Assembly (NCBI RefSeq): GCF_002811955.1
Contig: NZ_NPEF01000085.1
Location: forward strand, 1 to 5,911
Length of the DNA: 5,911 bases
Origin: Leptospira ellisii
Lineage (GTDB): Bacteria > Spirochaetota > Leptospiria > Leptospirales > Leptospiraceae
Direction: 5' to 3'
Part shown: piece after piece, positions 1 to 5,151 of the stretch
How the letters are laid out: each line of letters begins with the position of its first letter
How positions within the stretch are numbered: the stretch's first letter is position 1
Position numbers and translations under genes: made by a program
The notes under the pieces: generated by a model
Seen by the model: the letters and a program-made list of their open reading frames with translations, nothing else
The model's database searches: none
What the model was told of the DNA's origin: nothing

Positions 1-22
1 CATTCACCCCAAACAACAACGT

Positions 23-37
23 TCCATTAAAAATGGA
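23..37. repeat. Short inverted repeat upstream of the DUF1566 gene
   Basis: TCCATT-AAA-AATGGA forms a perfect 6-bp inverted repeat with a 3-nt centre, about 70 bp upstream of the DUF1566 gene start. It could be an operator half-site pair or a weak hairpin at the end of a gene lying left of the window. There is no T-run of terminator quality after it. Chance occurrence is quite possible. Confidence 0.25.
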
Positions 38-58
38 TCAAGTTACAAGATGAAACCA

Positions 59-87
59 TTTTCAGATCCCTGATCCGTTATTATAAA
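59..87 (+). promoter_or_regulatory. Possible sigma-70-type promoter for the DUF1566 gene
   Basis: TTTTCA (59-64) and TATAAA (82-87) are separated by 17 bp, which resembles -35 and -10 boxes with modest matches. If used, transcription would begin near 94, leaving a leader of only about 13 nt that barely includes the ribosome-binding site. That short leader weakens the call. No better promoter is visible in the first 106 bases. Confidence 0.28.
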
Positions 88-106
88 ATGAAACAAGAAG
101 GGATTC

Positions 107-1297
107 ATGAAAAAATATTTTATTTTTATAATATTCTTACTTTCTACGTTCTGTATCGCGCACGCGCCCGAACGGCCGGATCCACCGTTCGTCATTCTGC
201 AATACCTCATAAAATCCACTTCTTCCAATCAAACACAAACTCCTCCACCGGGCGGAACGACCGATCCATGCGGTTCTTCTTTTTCCTTTTCTCCTGCGGC
301 GGTCGTGGATACGGGACAAACCCAATGCTGGAACGGAGCCGGATTCCCGCTTCTTCCCTGTCCCGGAGCCGGTCATGACGGCGACTACGTCGACCTTCCC
401 CGCGCCAGAAATTTCGTCGGCCCCACCCAACATTGTGTCTACCCGAACGATTATACGACATTGGATGCGGTTCACGGTTTGACCTGGAAAATCTGTGCGG
501 AGGGTCAAACCGGGGCGGATTGTTCCGGAGGTGCTATAACGCCGATTAGCTGGGATGACGCCGTCGCCGGTCTGCCGGGAAGCTGCGCTTCCCTCAACGG
601 CTTAAACGGAGGGAACGGGTACGCCGGAAAAACCGACTGGAGAATTCCGACCGCAAAAGAACTGGCGTCCATGATCCACTATTCGAACAACCCGCACTTG
701 GAAACCGCTCAATTTCCCAGCCCGTTTACGGGAAATTCGTATCTAAGCAATACTTCGGTTCCCGCTTCACTTTCGGCTTGGTCGGTCAACTTCAGCGTGA
801 CGAATTTAGGAATCGACACCAACTTAAAAAACACTCCTATCAATCTTCGCTGCGTTTCCGGAAATACGACACCCGCCTTTTCCTTTGTGGACAATTCCCT
901 AACTCCGCCGGGCACAAATCTTACGGTCTTGGATCAGAATACGGGACTTTTATGGACCAAATGTTCGCTCGGACAAGCGGGAAGCGCCTGTTTGGGAGCC
1001 GCTTCGACTTCGGACTGGAACACCGCCCGCAACGATTGCGAAAATCTCGTTCTGGGAGGAAGAAACGATTGGCGTCTCCCCAACGCAAACGAACTTCTGA
1101 GCATCGTGGCTTTTATTTCCCCCGGCCCGTCCATTTCCTCCGTCTTTTTTCCGAATACGTTAGCCGCTCCTTACTGGACTTCGACGACATTCGACAATAA
1201 TAAAAGTTCGGCGCATATCATCAGCTTTAACAACGGACTCATTGGATCGAACGACAAATCCAGTTCGATTTCTGCACGCTGTGTAACGAGCAATTAA
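107..1297 (+). CDS. Exported protein with two tandem DUF1566 (Lcl C-terminal-like) domains
   Basis: A 396-residue protein; the ATG follows an AAGAAGGG ribosome-binding site with a 4-nt gap. Residues 1-20 form a signal peptide (KK, then a hydrophobic run) ending in an AHA motif. Pro21 at +1 is unfavourable for signal peptidase I, and Cys16 lies in only a poor lipobox, so secretion is clear but the final anchoring is not. A Ser/Thr/Pro-rich linker spans about 37-54. A lead-in with DTGQTQCW (68-75) and CPGAGHDGDY (85-94) precedes two DUF1566-like repeats. Repeat 1 (about 117-251) carries GLTWKIC, DWRIPTAKEL and LRCV. Repeat 2 (about 272-394) carries GLLWTKC, DWRLPNANEL and ARCV. Each repeat has four cysteines (130, 139, 160, 249 and 286, 295, 311, 392), fitting two disulfides per domain. 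The domain is named from a Legionella collagen-like adhesin; its role here is unknown, and a surface or periplasmic binding role is inference. The next gene converges, 60 bp away. Confidence 0.9.
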   Translation: MKKYFIFIIFLLSTFCIAHAPERPDPPFVILQYLIKSTSSNQTQTPPPGGTTDPCGSSFSFSPAAVVDTGQTQCWNGAGFPLLPCPGAGHDGDYVDLPRARNFVGPTQHCVYPNDYTTLDAVHGLTWKICAEGQTGADCSGGAITPISWDDAVAGLPGSCASLNGLNGGNGYAGKTDWRIPTAKELASMIHYSNNPHLETAQFPSPFTGNSYLSNTSVPASLSAWSVNFSVTNLGIDTNLKNTPINLRCVSGNTTPAFSFVDNSLTPPGTNLTVLDQNTGLLWTKCSLGQAGSACLGAASTSDWNTARNDCENLVLGGRNDWRLPNANELLSIVAFISPGPSISSVFFPNTLAAPYWTSTTFDNNKSSAHIISFNNGLIGSNDKSSSISARCVTSN

Positions 1298-1357
1298 GGA
1301 CGACGCACGAAGCCCCTCTATGACGAAAAATCCGATCGTTTCTCCGACTTACGAAGA

Positions 1358-1813
1358 TTAGGAACGATAACCCATATCCGATGTCAGCGTGATGGAGGTT
1401 TTGGCGAAGTTTCCGATTCCCCTTCCGATTTCTCTTCCCTTACTATCGGTCAAAATCGCTTCCGCTATAATTTGATGACTTGCGTTCTGAACCACGCTTC
1501 CCTTTGCGGTTAAGATTCCGGATTGAATCGGACGTAATAACGTTAGGTGAAACGTCGAAGTCAAAACGAATCCGTTTTTGACGAGAGAATTGGCGGCGAA
1601 AAAAGCGGCGTCGTCCGCCGCCTTAAAATAAACGACTCCGTGTGCGGCTCCAGCCGCGTGAAAAAAATCTTCCCGGATTTCGATCTGAATTTCCGCGGTT
1701 CCTTTCCCTATCTTCAACTTGGGTCGGAAATACGAATTCACGGGAGCGCCGTGATACATATTCTCCAATTTGCGATAATGTTCTTCCGAGGTTTGTTGTG
1801 TTGTTTCCGACAT
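1358..1813 (-). CDS. PaaI-family hotdog-fold thioesterase
   Basis: A 151-residue cytoplasmic protein, probably hydrolysing an acyl-CoA or aryl-CoA thioester; the substrate cannot be read from sequence. The hotdog signature is clear: HAAGAAHG (residues 52-59), the helix FKAADDAAFFAANS (63-76) containing the Asp (67 or 68) that serves as catalytic residue in PaaI enzymes, a strand with LLRPIQSG (92-99), and TDSKGREIGRGIGNF (122-136) matching the family's final strands. Length is typical of single-domain PaaI proteins. The frame stays open upstream to a TTG at 1903, but those 30 residues do not look like family sequence and have no good ribosome-binding site. The ATG at 1813 has AAGGCGG (1826-1820) six bases before it, so I chose it. 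It converges with the DUF1566 gene and lies 273 bp downstream of the AraC-type regulator on the same strand, so co-transcription is uncertain. Confidence 0.9.
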   Translation of the reverse strand: MSETTQQTSEEHYRKLENMYHGAPVNSYFRPKLKIGKGTAEIQIEIREDFFHAAGAAHGVVYFKAADDAAFFAANSLVKNGFVLTSTFHLTLLRPIQSGILTAKGSVVQNASHQIIAEAILTDSKGREIGRGIGNFAKTSITLTSDMGYRS

Positions 1814-1819
1814 AAACGA

Positions 1820-1826
1820 CCGCCTT
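1820..1826 (-). promoter_or_regulatory. Ribosome-binding site deciding the thioesterase start
   Basis: On the minus strand AAGGCGG lies 6 nt before the ATG at 1813. The alternative TTG at 1903 has only a weak CCGG-type sequence upstream, so this site fixes the shorter 151-residue form. Confidence 0.6.
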
Positions 1827-2064
1827 ACAAAATCTTGAACTTTCGGCTCTTCACCCTCGATAAGAAAGGAGTAAGAATCGAAATTTCTTCTACAAGAAAA
1901 CAATCAAGCCGGATATGAACGATTGCGTTCCTTTTCTCCACAGAAACTGCGGCGATTTTTTGATCCTATCGTTTTTTTAAAATGTGCAGCGATTTCACAT
2001 GAATCGCCATTTTTAAGGAGCAAATAGTTTTGTAGCAAAATCAATTTTGTCATTATATAACATG

Positions 2065-2084
2065 AAAAATGATTCGATTCGAAT
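2065..2084 (-). terminator. Weak terminator-like hairpin after the AraC-type gene
   Basis: Two bases past the regulator's TAG stop, the minus strand reads ATTCG-AAT-CGAAT, then CA and five Ts (2069-2065). The position and T-run suit an intrinsic terminator, but the stem is only 5 bp and AT-rich, so it would be weak. Confidence 0.25.
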
Positions 2085-2086
2085 TT

Positions 2087-3178
2087 CTATCGTTGTGTTT
2101 CCCGGAAAGACGTGGGAGTCATTCCGGTTTCCTCCTTAAACGCCCGTAAAAAACTCGTTTTGGAATTAAAACCCGCATCCAATCCCACGCGCAAAACAGG
2201 ATGATCCGTATCCAAAAGAAGTCGTTTGGATTTTTCGATCCGAAGCTCTCGGCAAAGTTCCAGAAAACTCTTACCGAAATGTCTTCCGATCGCCTGCGAA
2301 ACGGTATGAATACTCAAGCCGAGTTTTCGCGCCAAAGAAGCGAGGTCCGATTCCGGGTCCAGATAAAATTCCTCTTGATTCAGGATTTGGAATATTCTTC
2401 CCCCTATCTCGGAAACCGCCTCTTCGCTTAACAATGATTTTCTGTACTTTCCCTTTTCCGTCGCATCCGCGGTTTCAGCGGTCTCCTTGACGTTTTCCGA
2501 ATAAACGCGAAACCACGCAAAGCCGATCACCCAAAGACTCAGCGCCGCATTCGAAAGGGTTTCCGATCTTACGCCCGGAAGCGCAGCGAACAGTAAAACC
2601 GAAGCGATCAACAGAAAGATACAGATCGAAACGAAACGACGAAACAAGGCGATTTCTGAAAAAACGGTCTCCGAAAATTCCTCCTTAAGAACTCCCAGGC
2701 GATAATAAATCCTGACGAACACCGCCACGTTCGAAAGGAGAGTGATCAGCCCGAGCACGGTGCATTCCGGATGAGGTTGAATTCTCTCCCGAAGTATATA
2801 CGCGAGCTTTTCGTCCGCACTCAAAAGATAATGCGGAACGGAATACGAAAACATCAGAACCGGCACCGCAAAAAAAACCCAATTCCAAATCCTATGATCT
2901 TTGGGATATCCGAAATATCTCCGTAAGGCGACGGAGAACAGCGGTGCGGCGAGCGCGCCCAAAGGATAACCGACCCTGGAAATATAAGGAAATTGGAATA
3001 TGATTCCGGACTGAAACACGAAAGCGATCGAAAAAAGAAGGGCAAGAAACAGAAACGCCCAACCCAATAACGAACTCCTCTTTCCGCGCCGGTTCAGATT
3101 GAGGAAGAAAAAAGCCAAAAGCAGGGATTGAACCAAGCCGGCGCCGATTACAAAGGAGCCCAAATCCGGATGAATCAA
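2087..3178 (-). CDS. Membrane-bound AraC-family transcriptional regulator (7-TM sensor plus HTH)
   Basis: With the TTG start chosen here the protein has 363 residues. The first 226 hold about seven hydrophobic helices (roughly 8-28, 35-57, 68-86, 97-117, 139-158, 180-200, 207-226). A charged linker (about 227-250, rich in Glu/Thr/Lys) leads to an AraC-type HTH domain at about 265-360. The first HTH is around LARKLGLSIHTVSQ (282-295); the second contains the family hallmark GFNSKTSFLRAF (336-347) followed by the TGMTPTSFR ending. The family binds DNA as an activator or repressor; the membrane half presumably senses a signal, unknown here. The frame extends upstream to ATG 3205 and TTG 3283, but ATG 3205 has no ribosome-binding site and TTG 3283 would overlap the divergent gene. 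TTG 3178 has GAGGAG six bases before it and begins MIHPDLGSF. It probably regulates the divergent envelope gene, itself, or both; this is inferred from arrangement only. Confidence 0.9.
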   Translation of the reverse strand: MIHPDLGSFVIGAGLVQSLLLAFFFLNLNRRGKRSSLLGWAFLFLALLFSIAFVFQSGIIFQFPYISRVGYPLGALAAPLFSVALRRYFGYPKDHRIWNWVFFAVPVLMFSYSVPHYLLSADEKLAYILRERIQPHPECTVLGLITLLSNVAVFVRIYYRLGVLKEEFSETVFSEIALFRRFVSICIFLLIASVLLFAALPGVRSETLSNAALSLWVIGFAWFRVYSENVKETAETADATEKGKYRKSLLSEEAVSEIGGRIFQILNQEEFYLDPESDLASLARKLGLSIHTVSQAIGRHFGKSFLELCRELRIEKSKRLLLDTDHPVLRVGLDAGFNSKTSFLRAFKEETGMTPTSFRETQR

Positions 3179-3267
3179 AAAATTCTCCTCGAAAACGGGT
3201 TCCATCCCATGGGGAGGGGCGACCGGAGTTTTAAAACCGGATACTCTGTTCTCATCGGAGAAGATCC
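3179..3267. promoter_or_regulatory. Divergent control region between regulator and envelope gene
   Basis: These 89 bp must hold the start signals for both divergent genes if the TTG start of the regulator is right. The centre carries a direct repeat, CCGGA (3223-3227) and CCGGA (3237-3241), 14 bp apart start to start, around a perfect 10-bp palindrome GTTTTAAAAC (3228-3237). AraC-family proteins commonly bind direct repeats, so this is a candidate operator. The + strand gene has GGAGAAG about 4 nt before its ATG. No convincing -35/-10 pair was found on either strand. Confidence 0.4.
3185..3190 (-). promoter_or_regulatory. Ribosome-binding site deciding the regulator start
   Basis: On the minus strand GAGGAG sits 6 nt before the TTG at 3178. 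Sequence before the competing ATG at 3205 reads CTCCCC-like and cannot pair with 16S rRNA, so the TTG start is preferred despite being a rarer codon. Confidence 0.6.
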
Positions 3268-4041
3268 ATGTCAACAATCGCAACCAAGATTTCCGTTTTC
3301 CTTCTTTTATTCTGTGTTCCTTTTTCCTATTTGAACGCGGACGCCGTTTCCATGCAAGGAGGTTTGTCCCAACTTTTTTTAAACGGCTGGAACGTCGCGG
3401 GAACGTATTACGGAAAACGTATCGTCTTCGAATATTCCCACGGCTCCGACCTACACTTCGACGCGATGGGCGGCGCCGGTTTGAACGATTCCGAAAGAAA
3501 ACAGAATCTTACGGTCCATCTTCCCTACACGACCGGTTTCGGAATCGGATTTCTCCTTACTCCGAACTTTGACGTCCGCCTGGAAGTCAAGGAACACTTT
3601 TACAGAGTTCGTTCGGAAACGACTCCGGACGAACTCTATCTTTTTCAATCCCTCGGTTTGCGTACCGATCTTCCTATCGTTGGAAACGGAACGGAAAACT
3701 GGCTTCCGCCGCTTTCCTCATCGGAAAATTTCATCGATCTAACGGTTCGCAAGTCTATCGAAGCGGAACTGCTCTACGGGGCGCACTACGTCCTCCCCGG
3801 CACCGCACATCGTTATCGCACCAGATCGGTCGGTCTCGGAATGTATTATCGTTTTTTTCCGTTAGGCGGACAGGAAGGTCTTATGATAGAGCCGTCTTTG
3901 CGGTTTTGGCCGAACGTCTGGACGGATTCTCCAGGCAAGGTCGCGTTCGAAAATCAGTACGGAATTTTGGGCCTACACAAGGCCCACGAACAGGGATTGT
4001 TCGCGAACGTTTCGGTGGGATATTATAAAAAACTGGAATGA
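3268..4041 (+). CDS. Exported, probable outer-membrane beta-barrel protein of unknown function
   Basis: A 257-residue protein whose ATG follows GGAGAAG. Residues 1-26 are a signal peptide: K7, a hydrophobic core (ISVFLLLFCVPF), and a signal peptidase I site ending ADA (24-26) or NA (23-24). The mature part has no hydrophobic helix but many short stretches of alternating polar and nonpolar residues ending in turns, for example FDVRLEVKEHFYRV, IEAELLYGAHYVL, TRSVGLGMYYRFFPL, LMIEPSLRFW and LFANVSVGYYKKLE at the C-terminus. That pattern fits an outer-membrane barrel of eight or so strands. The last residues are KKLE rather than a terminal aromatic, though two Tyr lie just before. I do not recognise a named family, and a periplasmic beta-rich protein remains possible. 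It is divergent from the AraC-type regulator, its most likely controller, and converges with the lipoprotein gene, with only 22 bp between stop codons and no clear terminator. Confidence 0.85.
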   Translation: MSTIATKISVFLLLFCVPFSYLNADAVSMQGGLSQLFLNGWNVAGTYYGKRIVFEYSHGSDLHFDAMGGAGLNDSERKQNLTVHLPYTTGFGIGFLLTPNFDVRLEVKEHFYRVRSETTPDELYLFQSLGLRTDLPIVGNGTENWLPPLSSSENFIDLTVRKSIEAELLYGAHYVLPGTAHRYRTRSVGLGMYYRFFPLGGQEGLMIEPSLRFWPNVWTDSPGKVAFENQYGILGLHKAHEQGLFANVSVGYYKKLE

Positions 4042-4063
4042 TCGTCTAATGAATTATAGAAGT

Positions 4064-4501
4064 CTAAATCGATTTTAGAACGGAAACGGACCGAAGCGTT
4101 TTAGCGTCGGGTTGCGTCACGGAACCGGTCACAGGAACCCCCAGTTTGGTTACGTTGATCGTTCCGGAAGAGATATTCTCCTTAAAAACGGCCTCCACAA
4201 CGAACGGATCCTGGGGAACGACCTTCTCTAGGCTGAATACTCCGTCCGACTGACACTGGGGAAACGTATAATGAACCCCCGCCTCCGTGTATGAAGACGG
4301 AAATCTTCCGTTGTGAACCGGAGAAACGGACTGCATTTCCGCGGGGAAAAAGGAGGAATTCTGGGAAACCGAATTCCCGAATAACAAAGCATAGGCGGAA
4401 GTCGTCGTATCTTTTTCGTCCGAAGAGGATTTCGGAGAACAGGCGACCGCCGTCCAAAAAATCGATACTAGGAAAACGAGGGTAAATCTAAACTTTTTCA
4501 C
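4064..4501 (-). CDS. Small lipoprotein with a possibly incomplete Ig-like C-terminus
   Basis: I start this gene at GTG 4501, giving 145 residues. The signal peptide begins MKKFRFTLVFLVSIFWTAVA and Cys21 follows AVA, a relaxed spirochaetal-type lipobox. The longer frame from ATG 4579 would place 26 arginine-rich residues before the signal peptide and lacks support. After Cys21 comes a Ser/Asp/Lys/Thr-rich tether (about 22-35). A middle part contains one more cysteine, C83. Residues about 100-137 (FVVEAVFKENIS to TLR) resemble the first strands of bacterial Ig-like domains of the Big_5 kind. The expected closing strands are absent, and the protein stops soon after at SVLKSI. This may be a 3'-truncated relic of a longer lipoprotein or an intact short one; no frameshift restores the missing part. 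Membrane anchoring is well supported; function is unknown. It converges with the barrel-protein gene at 22 bp. Confidence 0.75.
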   Translation of the reverse strand: MKKFRFTLVFLVSIFWTAVACSPKSSSDEKDTTTSAYALLFGNSVSQNSSFFPAEMQSVSPVHNGRFPSSYTEAGVHYTFPQCQSDGVFSLEKVVPQDPFVVEAVFKENISSGTINVTKLGVPVTGSVTQPDAKTLRSVSVLKSI

Positions 4502-4510
4502 AATAATGAT

Positions 4511-4515
4511 CCTCC
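4511..4515 (-). promoter_or_regulatory. Ribosome-binding site deciding the lipoprotein GTG start
   Basis: On the minus strand GGAGG lies 9 nt before the GTG at 4501. It places the start directly before the KKFRF signal-peptide head and rules against the upstream ATG at 4579. Confidence 0.65.
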
Positions 4516-4595
4516 GGAAACGTCGGCCGACGATTCGCAACCGGCTAACAACGGGAAAGCCGTACGAATCAGTACCCAATTGAATACCGCCCTTT

Positions 4596-4601
4596 TTTAT
4601 A
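4596..4601 (-). promoter_or_regulatory. Possible -10 element for the lipoprotein gene
   Basis: TATAAA on the minus strand, about 95 bp before the GTG start, is the best -10 match in this leader. No good -35 hexamer sits 16-18 bp before it, so the call is weak. Confidence 0.2.
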
Positions 4602-4630
4602 ACAACCCGTTTTGAAATTATCCACGCGAC

Positions 4631-4730
4631 AATTTTAAAATTTCATTCCCCGAAAACAATTTTATATTCCTAATTTAGGAAGTTTCATTCCGGATGAGGC
4701 CGTCGGTTTTTCGAAAACGGGATCCGACGG
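4631..4730. repeat. Cluster of palindromes upstream of the lipoprotein gene
   Basis: Within 100 bp there are four elements. AATTTTAAAATT is a perfect 12-bp palindrome (4631-4642). TTCCTAA-T-TTAGGAA is an odd palindrome with 7-bp arms (4667-4681). TTTTCGAAAA is a 10-bp palindrome (4708-4717). It lies inside a 7-bp inverted repeat, CCGTCGG (4700-4706) and CCGACGG (4724-4730). In addition TTTCATTCC occurs twice (4641-4649 and 4683-4691), 42 bp apart, close to four helical turns. The region lies 130-230 bp before the lipoprotein start, where operators would be expected, but no protein can be assigned. Some of the AT-only palindromes are likely chance. Confidence 0.45.
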
Positions 4731-5151
4731 TTGCGAACCCGCACCCGAGAACGGAACGAAACCGATCCGAGGGGAATCGAAATTCGCCCGCAAGGGAACG
4801 AGCCTAAAAACGCCGACCCAAAACATTCAACAATCAGAATATTAATTATTACTAATACTATTTTTATTCCGATAAATTTTTGCGCAAATTTGAAAAGCGA
4901 GGGGGTTATACATTCTGCAAATACTTTTCTAAGAGCTTTTTCGTAGGCTAGTGAATCGAAAGCTCAGTCCATACCCGGATTCGGAGTACGCGCACTTCGA
5001 GTCCGGGGAATTTTTCGGAGATACTTTTTGTTCTACGACCTCCGTTTTTTTCGATCAAAAGACGTTCGTATTTTCTCCCGGCGTTCGTTCCTGTCTTTTC
5101 CTCGTTTTCTCGTCCGTAAATTACGATCTTAAAACGGATGCGCTCCTAAGC

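Larger units (their letters stand above)
1814..2086 (-). other. 273-bp spacer between regulator and thioesterase: weak promoter and hairpin signals, no clear gene
   Basis: On the minus strand a perfect TATAAT lies at 2057-2052 but without a recognisable -35 box; if it is a promoter, the thioesterase mRNA would have a leader of roughly 230 nt. Inside that leader is an inverted repeat, GCGATT (1989-1994) and AATCGC (2002-2007), with a 7-nt loop. Two mutually exclusive 5-bp stems, TTTTG-TAG-CAAAA (2028-2040) and CAAAA-TCAA-TTTTG (2036-2049), also occur; in such AT-rich sequence they may be chance. A 49-codon minus-strand frame (2053-1904) has an ATG overlapping the TATAAT box and no ribosome-binding site, so I do not call it a gene. 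No known riboswitch was recognised. Confidence 0.35.
4502..5151. other. 650-bp gap without a convincing gene
   Basis: The gap lies between the lipoprotein start and the EamA stop. It holds the lipoprotein leader, the palindrome cluster (4631-4730), a short AT-rich patch (about 4835-4890) that includes TTTGCGCAAA (4879-4888), and two open + strand stretches. The frame at 4731-4946 begins at a TTG, has a skewed Arg/Asn-rich sequence and no ribosome-binding site. The frame at 4951-5190 begins at GTG, is Phe/Ser-rich, has no good ribosome-binding site and runs into the transporter's 3' end. Its exact codon-aligned antisense is also open for 65 codons (5145-4951), lacks a usable start near its beginning, and follows the EamA stop in the same frame after TAG-GCT-TAG. 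Neither direction resembles a known family. I read this as probable noncoding or decayed sequence; one strand could hide a small gene. Confidence 0.5.

Noticed and set aside
137..508. Long minus-strand frame inside the DUF1566 gene
   Set aside because: It is an antisense shadow of a well-supported gene; its Arg-rich translation resembles nothing.
1335..1368. Hairpin between the convergent DUF1566 and thioesterase genes as a terminator
   Set aside because: ATCGTTTC and GGAACGAT pair over 8 bp with one wobble, but the loop is about 18 nt and no T-run follows on either strand.
1814..1903. TTG-started N-terminal extension of the thioesterase
   Set aside because: The 30 extra residues do not resemble the hotdog family and lack a good ribosome-binding site, while ATG 1813 has one.
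2015..2020. AAGGAG on the + strand as a ribosome-binding site for a small gene
   Set aside because: No start codon at a suitable distance leads to an open frame; TTG there is followed at once by TAG.
2028..2040. TTTTG-TAG-CAAAA as a LexA site
   Set aside because: The gap is three bases rather than five, and the adjacent gene is a thioesterase.
1904..2053. 49-codon minus-strand open frame beginning MTKLILLQNY
   Set aside because: No ribosome-binding site, its ATG overlaps the TATAAT box, the composition is unremarkable and it resembles no known peptide.
4063..4079. TCTAAA/TTTAGA stem at the lipoprotein stop as a bidirectional terminator
   Set aside because: The stem is AT-rich, lies partly in coding sequence and is not followed by a T-run.
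4879..4888. TTTGCGCAAA as a LexA-type SOS box
   Set aside because: The reported leptospiral LexA motif has five bases between TTTG and CAAA; this one has two, and no SOS gene is nearby.
4731..4946. 71-codon + strand frame
   Set aside because: TTG start without a ribosome-binding site, skewed Arg/Asn-rich then Ile-rich content crossing an AT-rich patch, no family resemblance.
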